DNA from: Epiperipatus broadwayi
Lineage: Eukaryota > Onychophora > Udeonychophora > Euonychophora > Peripatidae
Direction: 5' to 3'
Assembly: GCA_028023455.1 (NCBI GenBank)
Contig: JAQFVV010000233.1
Location: forward strand, 996,001-1,060,000
Length of the DNA stretch: 64,000 bases
The notes below the pieces were generated by a model. It ran no database searches, was not told the DNA's origin, and worked only from the letters and a program-made list of their open reading frames with translations. A program made the position numbers and the translations under genes. Shown here one piece after another: positions 24,581 to 36,720 of this stretch; positions within the stretch are counted from its first letter, which is position 1; every line of letters begins with the position of its first letter.

Positions 24581-24680
24581 GACTAACAAAAACATTAATA
24601 TCTCATCATTACATATGATCCTACTATACTGGGCTAACAAAAACATTAATATCTCATCATTACATATGATCCTACTTTTA
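24581..24680. repeat. 51 bp tandem duplication inside the Gypsy element
   Basis: The unit starting g(a/g)ctaacaaaaacattaat and ending tatgatcctact occurs twice with a 51 bp period and one clear mismatch. It lies between protease and RT and is 17 codons long, so it keeps frame, but the region is already broken. Confidence 0.85.
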
Positions 24681-24839
24681 TCTCATGTATAAGATCATTC
24701 ATAATTAAGAATACATGGAATATTAATTTTCCATTTATCTGCAGGTGAGACCAAATTTGTTTTGGTGTTAGTTTTGCATTCTGATTATTTACCATGGCTT
24801 CTTGAAATTATTCATATGGAAGTCAATCTCCAAATAAAT

Positions 24840-24972
24840 TTTACTGGTAGTGTTTTTATGTGTGATTCATGATATAATATTTGTTTATACATTTGATTGA
24901 AAATTACTGAAATGTGACATCCAGAATCCAGTAGAGCATCAACAGTTATTCCTTCAAATAACATTTTAATCT
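24840..24972 (-). pseudogene. Gypsy aspartic protease remnant
   Basis: The minus-strand text ITVDALLDSGCHISVI places the catalytic DSG at 24928-24920, followed by NQMYKQIL and LPVKF. The pattern ALLDSGxxxSVI is the retropepsin active site of Gypsy-type elements. It sits between gag and RT as expected. Confidence 0.8.
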
Positions 24973-24999
24973 TCAGACAAGTCTGTTGAGCATAACAAG

Positions 25000-26270
25000 G
25001 TACTTTATCTTTTCATGAACAAATCAAATTATTACTTGTTTCACTTTATTAAGACTATAGTTCTCCTTAAAATGAAATGAATAACAATTTATTGAGGCCC
25101 CTTTCCATTATGATACTTAATCTCCTTTATACAGCATACAAATCTTGGAGAAGGTAACTAAGACTTTTTTCTTGTAAATCTACTTGATTAAGATTCACTT
25201 TTAGTTCTATTTTTAGTAGCAACTGATTCTGGACTCCACTTGCTTTTCAAGCTTTTTTTCAAGTGGGCCATTTGATTATGACTTATTTTTTTGTGATTTC
25301 ATTGCTTTAATGTCAATGGTTTTTTTCCATTTATCTTGTTGATTCTCAACCTGTTCAATGAACTTATCATCAGTGGCTAGCAGTATTTTCTCTATTTGAA
25401 AAAGTAGGTTGTATTTAATTATCTGAATAATTTGCTCTTCATTCATATAACAAGCATTCAAAGTTCTGAGTTTACTTGATTCCAAAGAATTTAAAGTAAC
25501 TTCCCACAGTACCAGCTTTATATTTCTTCTGTGTTATTTGATAACAGATGATCTCCTGATATTCCTCTAACCAAATTTGCTCAACAGAGCTTTTTTGATA
25601 ATTTTGAAAAGCTTTGGGCCTATTGGGCAATGAGTCCTACTGGGACTGTGCATCCCCTTGCAAGTGACTACATGCCATTTGCTAATTTATATTCTTCAAA
25701 CATGAGGAAGACAAAAGTAGATTTCCAAACCTTTTAAAGGTCTGACAAGAGCTTCATCAGTTTGACCTTGGAATATCCTCATTTTTAAAAATTGGTTTAC
25801 ATTAGGATGGATTTCACTATCTTTTTCCCCTGTCCTTTTTATAGCAATTCTACATTGCCATTTTCCATTTTCAACTCTTTTATCTTTACTTTTAACTCTT
25901 GTATTTCAGTATGAATTTCCATTATATTATTATTATGTTTTACATTCTATCCCATGACTTTTCCCTTTCCAATCCTTCTATGCTCTCAACTTTATAGTCA
26001 AGACTTTCTGCTTTTCTTGAATAACTTAAACAGTTTCATGTAAGTTTTGTTTCTTTTCTTGGACATCATCAACCTTGTCATTTAACCTTTGATGCTTTTC
26101 ACTGATATTATGAAATTTTGGGATTATGCTCTGCTGCATGCTTTTAAACTTTTTCTCCCTTATGCATTGTACATCTATATTACAAAACTTTTTTTCTATA
26201 CTTTGCCTTAAGTTTTGGAGCATTTCATTCATCTTTTGTTTCATATTTTGTAGTCTTTTATCCACATTTT
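25000..26270 (-). pseudogene. Gypsy gag region
   Basis: Two open stretches stand out. The first, 26265-26026, is a charged, Gln/Lys-rich stretch with heptad-like spacing (NMKQKMNEMLQNLRQSIEKK), probably a coiled coil. The second, 25485-25276, is Lys/Glu-rich (IEKILLATDDKFIEQVEN). Near 25130 a Cys-containing stretch might be a degenerate CCHC knuckle, but stops cut it. Assignment to gag rests mainly on position ahead of the protease. Confidence 0.6.
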
Positions 26271-26965
26271 TGGTAACCCTTCTGCAACCTGTTTTACTGT
26301 CTGATCTAGCTCTTGAGCTTTTTGCTCTGGTAACTTTGGCTGTATATATTTTTGTATTTATACTTGCTGATTTTTTCCCATTATTTTAGACTGTGCTCTG
26401 GCTAACATTTGATATATTCAAAATGTTACTTTTTTATATTAGCTCTGTTATTCATTTATAATGAATTTCTAAAATTTAATTTGTATCATTTAAATAGATT
26501 AATTGTTATAGTCTACCTCTATTCATATTTTTTAATATTTGTTATTATTTTAGATTTTGTATTATTAAAACAATACACCAGATCTTTCCTTTTATCCTAC
26601 CTAGATACTATATTATATCATGTCCTGCCTGCACTCTCTATAAATCCTCCCTTTTTTCCAAATTGTCTGCCTATTGATATTAAAAATCTTTTACTTGTCT
26701 GTTTTATTTCAGCTGCCTCTTTTCTTATTTATTATATTGTCTTTGTGCCAGTCTTTCCTAACTCCAATTTGTTCTTATCATCAGAGTACATACTTTATAT
26801 ATACACTGATGGTATGTATCTTAAGTTAATAAATAAAACTAAATATTTCTAACCTTATCCAAATTTTATTTACACTCTACTTTCATAAATTTAAACATTT
26901 AATTTTATTTATTATAACAAGTAACTTTTAGTTTTCTATCCAAAATGATGTGAGTGATTTATTAC

Positions 26966-27626
26966 TGTAATGGGAACTATTCTACCCATCACTATTGAGT
27001 TCAAACACAGTATTACAACTAGAAGATCAGGCAGAACAAAATAACTAATTTCACTAATTACATTGTAAAAAAGGGATTAAAGTGACAACCACTCTAATTA
27101 GATTACCATCTCTATCAGGGTCAGCTAAACATAGCCAAGATAAAGCATTTTAGAAAGCCCCAGGAACTGTAAAAACTACTTTCATTGAAAGATGCCTTAC
27201 AAGACCTTTCTTAAGAGATATATCCATCATTCCCTTATTCCAGATGCTAGCTCTATTATTCTAATTTTAAAGGTAAATAGCCTTTCTTACAACAAATACA
27301 CATATTATTCATAATTAACTATGGAATGAGGTGAGTAAAAACATAGAACATAGTTATTAACTAAATATAACAAAAGTCTTATTTTATTAATTAGAAATAA
27401 ACAAAAACAAATACCAAAAAATAATTATAATAATGATATCATAAAAGAAGAAAAATCTAATCTATAATACATTATTTAACAATAAGAGAACATCCTCTCC
27501 CTTACTTAACAATAAGAGAACACCCCCTCTCTTCTATTTATTTTTTACTGTATGATCTAATAAAGCAGATTATATGCATATAAATATACAAATATATAAA
27601 TTAAACAAGCAAATATATATTACTCA
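26966..27626 (-). repeat. LTR-like dispersed repeat, copy 2
   Basis: This 661 bp block is homologous throughout to 12783-13343. On the minus strand it runs TGAGTAATAT...CATTACA. It contains a private 27 bp tandem duplication (aacaataagagaacaycc, about 27479-27533). It lies upstream of the Gypsy gag and immediately abuts an RTE fragment at 27627, so it could be the 5' LTR of the Gypsy element. Against this, the next bases inward (gtaataaatcac) do not begin TGG and no partner is seen at the low-coordinate end. Confidence 0.5.
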
Positions 27627-27629
27627 TGC

Positions 27630-29030
27630 TGTTTTATGTTAGCAAAAGCAGGTGAAGAAATAGACAAAAAATTGGCAAAGTTATATACCAAATGCCTAAA
27701 TAATAAAGATGTACCAGATGGTTGGAAGAATGCAGTATTAATATTAATATATAAAAACAAGATGATAAAGAAGATACAGACCTATCAGTCTTTAATCAGT
27801 TTTATACAAAAATTGTACTAAGATACTTACAACTTATCTACAGAGGACATTGGATTTTAATCAACCAAAAGAACAAGCTGGATGTAAAAGTGGTTTTCAT
27901 GCAGTTGACCACATCTAAGTATTGAGAGAAGTTATAGAAAGAATCAATGAATATGAGTTGCCATTATGCTTTGGATTTGTAGATTATGAAAAGGCATTTA
28001 ATTCTATAAGCATTTCTTCAGTGATTAAAGCAGTGGATCATCAAGGTATAGACATAAGATGTCAAATTTTGAAGAGTATTTTTAAAAATGCAACAGCAAC
28101 AATTAGATTCCATAATGAAAAAGTAATATTGAGAAGGGTATAAGACAGGGTGACTCCATAACTGTAAAACTTTTTACAGCAATAAGTTTGTGGATTGAAA
28201 TGGGAAACTAAAAGAGCAAAAGTAAATGGAGATTATTTATTTAAATTTTATAGACAATGTAGTTGTTTTTGTAAATAATACTTCAGAGCTTCAGGAAATG
28301 TTGCAAGAGTTATCAGACGAAAGTGAAAAAGACTAAAAGTAAATGTTAAAACACTAAAGTAATGTTCAATGGATTTTCTCAAAAGATGAAAGTAAAGATT
28401 GATTTTAATGGCTTAAAAGAAGGTAACTACTATAAATACTTTGGCCAGATTATTACTACAGATAGAAACATGATTCATAAAATTAATTGTAGAATTAAAC
28501 TTGGTTGGAGCACTTTTGGTAGAAATAACAATATTAAAAGGAAATATGCCTATGTCTTATGTTCTCATTTTTATACCATTACAGTTTTGGTGTTCAGAGC
28601 TAGTGCATATGAATAGATTCTTTCCTTCTCTTGTTCATTTTTCTTTCAGTACAAATATGGCATCCAAAGTTTGAGCATGTAGCAAAGCCTCTCTCATTGA
28701 TCTCACTTTTTTGCCATTACAATATATTGAAAGGTAAAGACATGTCTGAGAAATCAAACAGTTATCACTAACTTCATTAAAAAAATAAGTATAACCAGCA
28801 ATTGGATTGAATATATTGCTAAAAGAGATGACAACAGTTGAGTCATTAAAGTCTTAAATAATGAATAATATTGGATTATAATAAATAAAATAAAACACAC
28901 ATGAGATATTGATGAGATATGAAAGTTTTAAGAATCATATTAAATAGCTATGAAGAAAAAAAAGAAAATTAAACTTAGACTGACTTGGAGTGAATTGATA
29001 ATAATTGCAAATGATGATGATGATGATATT
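27630..29030 (+). pseudogene. RTE-type LINE fragment, plus strand
   Basis: Reverse-transcriptase text starts at 27636 with GEEIDKKLAKL and DVPDGWKNAVLILIYK. It continues across frameshifts with DFNQPKEQAGCKSGFHAVDH and then an open run 27922-28143 (GFVDYEKAFNSI, QGIDIRC, NATATIRFHNEK). The FADD box is at 28247-28258 and reads FIDN, so it is inactive. SELQEMLQEL follows and then a 3' segment with WIEYIAKRDDN near 28800-28850. It ends in a (GAT)n tract at 29009-29028. ATATIRxH with a simple-repeat 3' end is typical of the RTE clade. It is 5' truncated and starts at the LTR-like repeat. Confidence 0.9.
29009..29028 (+). repeat. (GAT)n tail of the RTE fragment
   Basis: Six gat/atg units directly after the last RTE-like codons. 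RTE elements often end in short simple repeats instead of poly(A), so this marks the probable 3' end. Confidence 0.7.
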
Positions 29031-29250
29031 ATGCATGTAATACTAATCAAATACTTTGTATTAAGTTCTGTGAAAGTATCTGTATAATAGAGTAATACAA
29101 ATAAGTACTATTACTCATTTATTAATGATATTTTCAAACAAACATTATATACCAAAGCAAAATATTAATAAGCAATGAATTCCAGGGAATAAAATATATT
29201 TCTTTCTATGTAAGCCATGCAACATATAAATTTTACATAGAACTTTTTAA

Positions 29251-29726
29251 TAAACTAAAGATCAGCATTTCAAGCTAATGTACATGCATTTTATGAATCT
29301 TAATAATAAATGAATACTTTTATTTCCAACACAAGATAAAGTCTTTGCAAAAGAATAGAATGAATCCACTTATTCTTTCAACCAAAATGCTTAAGTATGG
29401 GCAAATCTTAAGCATTGGAAATGACGTATCATAAATTCTAGAAAATTTCGTAAGCGTCATTCATTCAGACATGGTAAGTAATTTAAAGTGATTGGTTTAT
29501 CTTCATGCTTTCATTTCCAGTGCTTAAGATTTGCCCATACTTAAGCAGTTGGGTTGAAAGAATAGGTGGATTCATTTTATTCTTTCACAAAAACTTTATC
29601 TTGTGTTAGGAAATGAAAGTATTCATTTTTATTAAGATTCATAAAGCGCATGTACATTAGCTTGAAATGCTGATCTTTAGTTTATTACAATTCATAAACA
29701 TCATGCTATATAAAATAAATATCTCA
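29251..29726. mobile_element. Palindromic element 3: ~176 bp arms with a 19 bp target duplication
   Basis: The left arm (29251-29424) and right arm (29511-29684) pair over about 175 bp at an estimated 88-90%, for example agcattggaaatga with tcatttccagtgct, and gatcagcatttcaagctaatg with its complement. A tail of 42 bp (29685-29726, A+T-rich) is present only on the right. The sequence tttacatagaactttttaa occurs at 29232-29250 and 29727-29745, a perfect 19 bp target-site duplication that defines both ends exactly. It is non-coding. The plan is the same as palindromes 1 and 2 but the sequence is unrelated. Confidence 0.85.
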
Positions 29727-29749
29727 TTTACATAGAACTTTTTAATTTT

Positions 29750-31785
29750 AGTTTATTTTAATTTTTGTCCTTTGAATTTAGGTCTATACTCTATATAGAA
29801 ATTGGAAAAAATTACAGAAATGCCTATTTATTAAAATTAATTATAATATCATAATAGAAAAAAAACAACAACAACCCTCCAAGTAGTATTTTTTAATTAC
29901 AGTTATAACTTAACAAAAAGTAACAAATACTTGATTGAAAATTGATGTTACTTTCATAGTTCTTTGCAAGTAAAAATTTCTAATCGAACTGATTATAAAA
30001 AGAGTTAAAACTGCTAATAAAAATTGATAAACCAAGGGTGATAATTTCATTCATTAAAAGTAAAACAGAAATTTGTTAGAAACAACTACAATCTGATATT
30101 AATCTTATGAATCATTAGCATTGTGAATGCAGTAGCAAATGGTAGTGGACTAAATCATCATGTACATTCTATTCTATATCAAAATTACTATTTTTTGATA
30201 TGAATGCTATAATATAGAGACAATAATGTAAGAAACAAAAAAAATATCTCCAAAAATGTTAATATTGGCTCTATTGTGCCAAATGCAAAACAATTGCATG
30301 GAAATGTTATCATTTTTTTTTTAGTTATAAATATTATATTGCAACAATTATTATTCAGCATGGAAAATCTCAAAGCAGATCATGTGATACAAATCCTGCT
30401 TTCAGACAAACTATAAGTGACAATTTCAGTTCTTATACCTTATGCAGTTAAATATTAATTTGAAAACTATGGGAATGGAGTTGTATATCTTCTTTTGCCT
30501 TTCAAATCATTTGATTTAAATATCATTAAACTTCTATGAGACATTTTTTAAACAATAAGTGATATGTTTGTATTTTTTCAAAGGATTTGAGACTTTTCCC
30601 CATTAAAAATGATATAATTTTATATAACTCATAACATAAAATGCCCTGCATAGTTTGATGTGATGGTCGAATGGGAAATAGGCTATGAAGTTCAAAATCA
30701 ATGGATCATAATCCTGCTCTATCATTTATAATACTTAAACTTCTTATAAACTCTAGAACAAAGAATGATTCATTATTTTATTTACATTTTATCATGTAAT
30801 CATTATTTTATTTACATTTTATCATGTAGAGTGTAAGCAGTTCTTGTTTCAATGATAGTCATTTATCTGATTAATTAAAGTATTATAGGTGTTTCTACTA
30901 TTTTGTTCAACTTTGATATGACATATTAATAAATATAAACATGTCTAATAAATAAAAATGTAAATTATTTAAGATTTTTTGATATTTTAATACAAATAAT
31001 AAAGAAGATACATAGGACTGCCAAACTACAAGAAAGAATCATAATTTGCTATTTCTTGTGTGCACAACACAGGTTTTTTTCAGAATCTTCTACAAAAATG
31101 AAAAAAGAAATGCAGAAGTTATTAATTACCCAATAGGTTAATTGATATAGTTTATTCTTTTCTTTCTTTAGATGTAGCTAAAACTAGTTGAACACTCATT
31201 TTTTGATCAATAATTGGGTGGGTAGTATGATTAGAACTTGAATAAATTTCCATGTATCACGTAGATTTAAACACTAGTTCACAAGATCGATCACTACACA
31301 TGGTATAAATACGTTATATATGTGTGTATGTGCATATAAATAGTCACAAATTTTTTCACTGACAAATAATGAATAATATTTAATAGGCTAAATAATTGCC
31401 AGGTAGTTGTTTTTTTTTCTTTATTATTTGTTAATTACTATTAATAATTTAATGGAAGCTAAGTTAACTACGGTCTTAAAAAAAAAAAAATCCTAAACTT
31501 GCGAGGAAATTCTTAGCTATTATAATACAAATTTTTAATTTTTACAGGAGTCCCACTTCAAACATGGCTGTCGAATGCACTAACCTTTATGTCACAAAAC
31601 ATGTCCTTATATATTTTACACACATACATTTAAATGTTTATACGCACTTATAATATATTTAGTTTTAAACTACTATATTTGTCATATATATGCACAAAAA
31701 TATTACCACTGATGTAATTTTAAATTTCATGTGGTAAAATCAATGGTGATAAAGAGGGCTAAGCAGAAAATGGCAAAAAAAAAAA
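29750..31785. other. A+T-rich spacer
   Basis: No frame over about 60 codons carries a domain. A small direct repeat, ttattttatttacattttat, occurs at about 30773-30793 and again at 30802-30822. Nothing else is recognised. Confidence 0.55.
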
Positions 31786-31793
31786 CTATAGAT

Positions 31794-32255
31794 CAGGGGT
31801 ATCCAAGAAGTCGATCGTGATCTACTGGTCGATCGCAAAGCCAATTTTGGTCGATCGCGAGGCCAATCTGACAAGAGCTGTCGGGTAACAAGTGAAACAA
31901 ATTAAGTCAAGATTTTAAGTTTTTTTATTATTTTTGTTTTTGTTCTAATTTTTTTTTCAATTCTAGATAGATGAAGTCCACTAAGTCGTATCATTAGTGA
32001 AAATATTTTTAATCTTGATTTAATTTAGCTAATTTGAGTTAATAAATATTGTTAATAATTACTCATGTTGCTTTAATTCCCCGGACATAAGTTTTTTGAC
32101 CCGTTAAATAATTATTTCTTACTAAGTAGATATATAAAAATAGTATGTATTTCACACCTCCCTCCATTTAGACTATGCCTATGACAACAAGTCGATCCCA
32201 ACACATTTTAAAAATAAAAAGTAGATCTTATGAACACAAAAGTTGGCCACCCCTG
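31794..32255. mobile_element. hAT-type MITE, 462 bp
   Basis: The ends are CAGGGGTATCCAA and TTGGCCACCCCTG, giving terminal inverted repeats of about 13 bp with two mismatches. They are flanked by ctatagat (31786-31793) and ctatagac (32256-32263), an 8 bp target duplication with one mismatch. CAGGGG termini and 8 bp duplications are diagnostic of hAT transposons. The subterminal region repeats gtcgatcg/cgatcgc three times (about 31811-31861), likely transposase-binding repeats. There is no transposase, so mobilisation would need an autonomous relative. Confidence 0.9.
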
Positions 32256-32669
32256 CTATAGACGATGGTCAAGTACTTTTATTATTAAGTCCTAGGGTCT
32301 TATTATCTAATTAATTAATCTATCATCGGATAGAAAATACATTTCTCATTACAGATTAATCTATTCTAACAAGTTTTATCTTAAAAGTCAAAAATAGAAT
32401 ATCAATCTTATTTTAATGAATAGTCAATTAACCTGTTATTTGACTTATTTGAGAGGAACATACATTTTTATATACAGTACAAAAATAAACATTTCTTGGA
32501 ATTTGGATTTACTATTTTTAAAGTTTTTTCTAAATATATTTTTCCTTCTATCGAGAAGTAAAAAAAAGAAACAGAAAACATTCGAGAGATTTTTTTTTTT
32601 ACTTTTTTGTAAAATAAAACTTTAGTCAAATAAATATACAGATCAAATATAAACTACAATACGAAATAT

Positions 32670-35600
32670 CCATCACTATCATTATCATCATTAGTAGTAG
32701 CTATATCAAATATGGCCATTCTAACTCCATAAGTGCCAATCCGTGAAATACGTTTACAACTATCATATGCTAGTCTTTTTGCCACTTTTCTGCGGCAAAC
32801 TTTTTTTTCGTAAAAACAACATCGGTTAATTGTATACTCCATTATATTCTATTTAAAACATCCTCCCAATATTGCATCTTCTTAAAATGTCTTTGAGGTA
32901 ATCTGAATAATTACATAGTTCTACTCATTTCAACTACGGTTCCTTTACCCATGTATTGCATTTTCAATCTCATTTTGTTACTCCAATGGTCTGAAGTCTC
33001 TGAATTGCTCTTCTATTAATTGTCCAAGTCTCAGATCTATAAGTAAGAACTGGTAAAACACATTTATTAAAAAGCTTTCTTTTCAAACACATAGATATAT
33101 TTCTTTTAATCTTAAGCTATTTCTACTAAAAACATTCCAATATTCTATGATTAATTTCATCCATTATTTTTTGCATCTGTAGTAATAATCTGGCCAATAT
33201 ATTAGTAGTTGTTAATTATCATAATGAATCTTTATTTTCATCTTTTGAGAAAATCCATTGAATATTATTTTAGTCCTTTTAACATTCTTACTTTTATCTG
33301 ATAATTCTTGCGACATTCTTTGAAGCTCTGAAGCATTATTTGCAAACACAACTACATCATCTGCAAAAATCTAAATGACTTAAATAATCTCTATTTACTT
33401 TTACTTCTTAAACTTCTCATTTTAATCCATGAAATATTTCTTGCAGCACTGTTGTAAAAAGTTTTGGAGATATGGAGTCATCCTGTCTTACACCCTTCTT
33501 AATGTTTGCATAAATTACCACTAAACTTCACTTAAAATCTCAATGTAAGCTGACACTCCCAAGATAGACTATGAATATGGAGATTTAAGTTCTTGGAAAA
33601 TACTCAGCCTTATAATTCTTTTCTAATAATACTAATCGTCACTTTTTTGCATAAAGTGCAATTTAAAACTTACTATTATCATTATATAATTTAATTGTTG
33701 CTATTGCATTTTAATAAATATTCTTCAGAGTATGACAATATCCTGGATCTATACCTAGATGATCCAATGTTTTAATCAATAAAGAAATGCTTATAGAATC
33801 AACTGCCTTTTCATAATCTACAAATTCAAAGCATAATAACAATTCAAATTCATTGATCCTTTCTGTAACATCTCTCAATACTCGAATATGATATACTGTA
33901 CTAAAACCACTTTTAAATCTAGTTTGTTTTTTTGGTTGGTTGAAATCTAATGTTCTCTATAGATGACTTGTAATTATTTTGGTAAAAATATTGCATAAAA
34001 CTCATAAATAGATCTGTAATTTCTAATATCTTCTTTATCACTTTTTTTAAATATTAATACTGCATTCTTTTAATCATTTTGGTACATCTTTATCATTTAG
34101 ATATTTGGTATATAACTTTGGCAAAAAGTTTTTTATTTTCTCACCTACTTCATCATTACCTAGAGCTCTTGCCTTCTTCATAAATTTAATTGCATGCCTC
34201 ACTTTTTCATTTAACATCCTGGGCAATCCAGAAGATATAATAGATATAGGAGATACTTGCTTTTATTACTATATAATTCTTGATAGAAGTCTTCTACACA
34301 TTTCATGATGTCGATCTCTCTTTTTAGTAATAGTTCCATCTTTTTTTCTTATTGCAGATATGTTTGCTACCAATACCAAAATATTGTTTTACACTCCTGA
34401 GACTTTTATTTTCTTCTATAAATTTTCTTGCTAGTTCACAATTATATTTTTTTATATCATTATCAACCCTTTTTCACACTATTTTACAAAATGAAAGATA
34501 TATTTTTATATATCTTCATATTCCTTCTTTTCTTCATAAATTCTCTAGTCTCAGTAGAAATTTTAGTGGTCAATTGCTACTTTTTTCTACCAGCTATCTT
34601 TGCTGCAGTTTTTAAAAGTGTGTCAGTTATTTTCCTATTAATTTCATTCAAATCCAAATCATGTTCAAAATCTACTAATACTTGAAATTGACTTATAAGT
34701 TCTAATTTAAATTCATTAGAATGTTTCTGAAGATTAAGAATATCAATTGTAAATATTGTTTTTCTTAATAATTTTTGTCTCTCTAGTTTTGAATTAACAC
34801 ATGTCTTACACTTTACTAATTGATGATCACTTCTATGTTTATTATAATCTTGAAATATGTATTTTCTGTTAGTCAAAATATAATCCAATTCTCTGTATCT
34901 TCATTTGCATGCTTCCATCTCCATTTAACATTTTCTCAAAAATAGAATTCATAATATAAAGTTTTTCTTTTTCTGTAAACTCCATAAATCAATGTCCTCT
35001 CTCATTTCTCTTACCATAAGAAAATTTATCTACAACCCATTATCTTTCATTTGTTTACCAATTCTAGCATTACAATTTTAAAATGTTGTTTAGTTGGATC
35101 CAAAATCTTTTGTATATTCATATAAATATTTCTACTACATCATCCCTATGAGAACTTGATGGGATATAAACTTGAATTATCTGTATTTGGTATCTGCTAT
35201 TAAGTTGAATAACTAATCTTGTCACATCTCCCACAATGTAGTTCTTCCACTTTTTCTTTATAATGAATCCTATTCCACTTTCAATATTTGTGCCTTTTTA
35301 GTAGAGTACATCTCCACATTTTAAATCAATTATCTCTTTACCTTTTCTTTTAACTTCACAAAGTCCAAGAATGTCCCATTTAGTATAAGACAGTTCTTCC
35401 AATTCTTGCAATCTTCCTACACTTCAAAGTGATCTGCAGTTGTAAATACCTAAATAAAAATCATCATCAAATGGCAGCCTGGGTCCACACTTCGGTGATT
35501 TTTAGTACTTTCTGCCTTCAGCCACCAATTGCTGCCTTGGCTGGTGACATTACAACCTCTTGGGAATAAGGGTCATAATTTATTTTTGTCAGTCATAGAA

Positions 35601-35818
35601 AATTTTTTTTTCATTCACCCACACATTCTATTCATTCTGCCTTATTAGGCAACTGAGAAGAATTACTATGGTATTTCTTGATCTTAAATTCAGAGTTAAA
35701 AAGCCAATAAACTAGCCACACTGGAATGGGCATTAGAAACTTGCCCTGCTCGGTTTCTTTAAGACCTCCAAGAGGAATCAAAGGGTCTTCTTTCAGTTAA
35801 CAACAAACTTCCAGTCTT
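32670..35818 (-). pseudogene. Near full-length RTE-type LINE, minus strand, copy A
   Basis: Read from 35470 downward, an apurinic-type endonuclease is clear: GIYNCRSL, YTKWDILGLCEVKRKG, GIGFIIKKKW and IIQVYIPSSSH. It is followed by the linker open frame 34888-34577 (YILTNRKYIFQD, RSDHQLV). The RT follows, with an intact catalytic FADD at 33367-33356 in an IFADDVVVFANN context. Then comes a C-terminal LPVLTY-R-SETWTI segment near 33060-33010. The region about 35480-35818 matches copy B and is probably the 5' UTR. The ATG-rich end at about 32670-32700 suits an RTE tail. Stops and frameshifts occur throughout. The endonuclease makes the target nick and RT copies the RNA in this family. Confidence 0.9.
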
Positions 35819-36099
35819 AAAATACAGTACAAATATTAATTGAAATTAAGCCAGGAATTTCTAAGTACAAAAATATCATTAAGGAAAACAATTTAGATCA
35901 AATTTACATTCAAACATTAAAATGTTATAGTCAAATGGAAATAACAATCATTTTTTAAAAAAGTTTGTTGTTTTTATGTTTGTTTATTTTTTATTTAAAG
36001 ATTATTAGACATTAAACACCGCATTCTTTCTAAATTTAAATATGATAACATCTTCATTTAGTTTTTTTTTATATATATATTAACATCTTCATTTAATAC

Positions 36100-36720
36100 T
36101 GTCTTTTACAATGAGCTACCAGAGAGCGTGGAAGTGCCTATATTTACTTTTGGATAATATTGCAGCAAGCAACAACACCAATTATATATATATAGATTTC
36201 TCATTATGTAATTAGAAAATAACGTTTGAGTTTATAATATGACAAAGTTATTACATAAACAACCGGTTATTCTAATTAGGGATTTAACATGACCGATAAT
36301 TTGTCGCCAAGCAAAACACACTTGACTTTGAATAAATTCTAATTACTATTTTCTATTTTTACATTCCTTTAATCAGTAAGAAATTCTAATTTAAGTGCTT
36401 GAAGTCTTATAGATAAGACACAAGACAACAGTACGCAAGCCTAGATAAATTCCTATTAGCTTCAGGCAATGCCAAAATCGAGGTAGTTCGCCTCATTTAC
36501 TGACGGCTAGTACTACTGTCCGGCTCCAGACTGAATTTTGGCCAAATATCCAAGTTAATTTAGAGAATTAGCGCGATCAATGGCGAATTCTAAAGATTCA
36601 GGCGTGGCTTTTGTTCTGCTAATTCACACAACTACTTCGCTTACGTTGACATCCGAGTCAACAGTAATCCCTTAAGAACAGACTTCTCCCAAGATTAGTT
36701 CAGGTAGCCAACAAGTTTTT
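36100..36720. other. Less A+T-rich island, unassigned
   Basis: Between about 36240 and 36720 the composition rises in G+C (for example aatcgaggtagttcgcctc, gtccggctccagactg, gcgcgatcaatggcg) compared with the surroundings. Several CpGs survive, which is rare in this window. No reading frame, pol III box or family motif was recognised. It could be a solo LTR, another non-coding repeat or a constrained element. Confidence 0.35.

Larger units (their letters stand above)
21950..26400 (-). mobile_element. Ty3/Gypsy retrotransposon, decayed, minus strand
   Basis: From high to low coordinates the order is gag (26265-25000), protease (about 24970-24840), reverse transcriptase (24472-23640), RNase H (about 23600-23280), integrase (about 23060-22300) and an integrase C-terminal segment (22141-21956). 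PR-RT-RH-IN order is diagnostic of Ty3/Gypsy. Stops and frameshifts occur in every domain, and the RT catalytic motif is mutated, so the copy is dead. I found no LTR on the low-coordinate side. On the other side the LTR-like repeat 26966-27626 is a candidate 5' LTR, but no TGG primer site follows it. Confidence 0.9.

Noticed and set aside
24581-24680. CRISPR-like direct repeats
   Set aside because: Only two units, no spacers, inside a eukaryotic retrotransposon.
26409-26852. 147-codon open frame on the plus strand, hydrophobic
   Set aside because: It is rich in Phe/Leu/Ile/Tyr from A+T-rich DNA, lies antisense beside the Gypsy leader and has no domain or neighbouring exon.
32654-32842. Possible small basic protein on the minus strand (RRKVAKRLAYDSCKR)
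   Set aside because: It falls at the 3' end of the RTE copy and ends in the ATG-rich tail, so it is probably RTE tail sequence and not a gene.
34352-34685. Two overlapping plus-strand frames of 85-87 codons
   Set aside because: They are antisense to the RTE endonuclease-RT linker on the minus strand.
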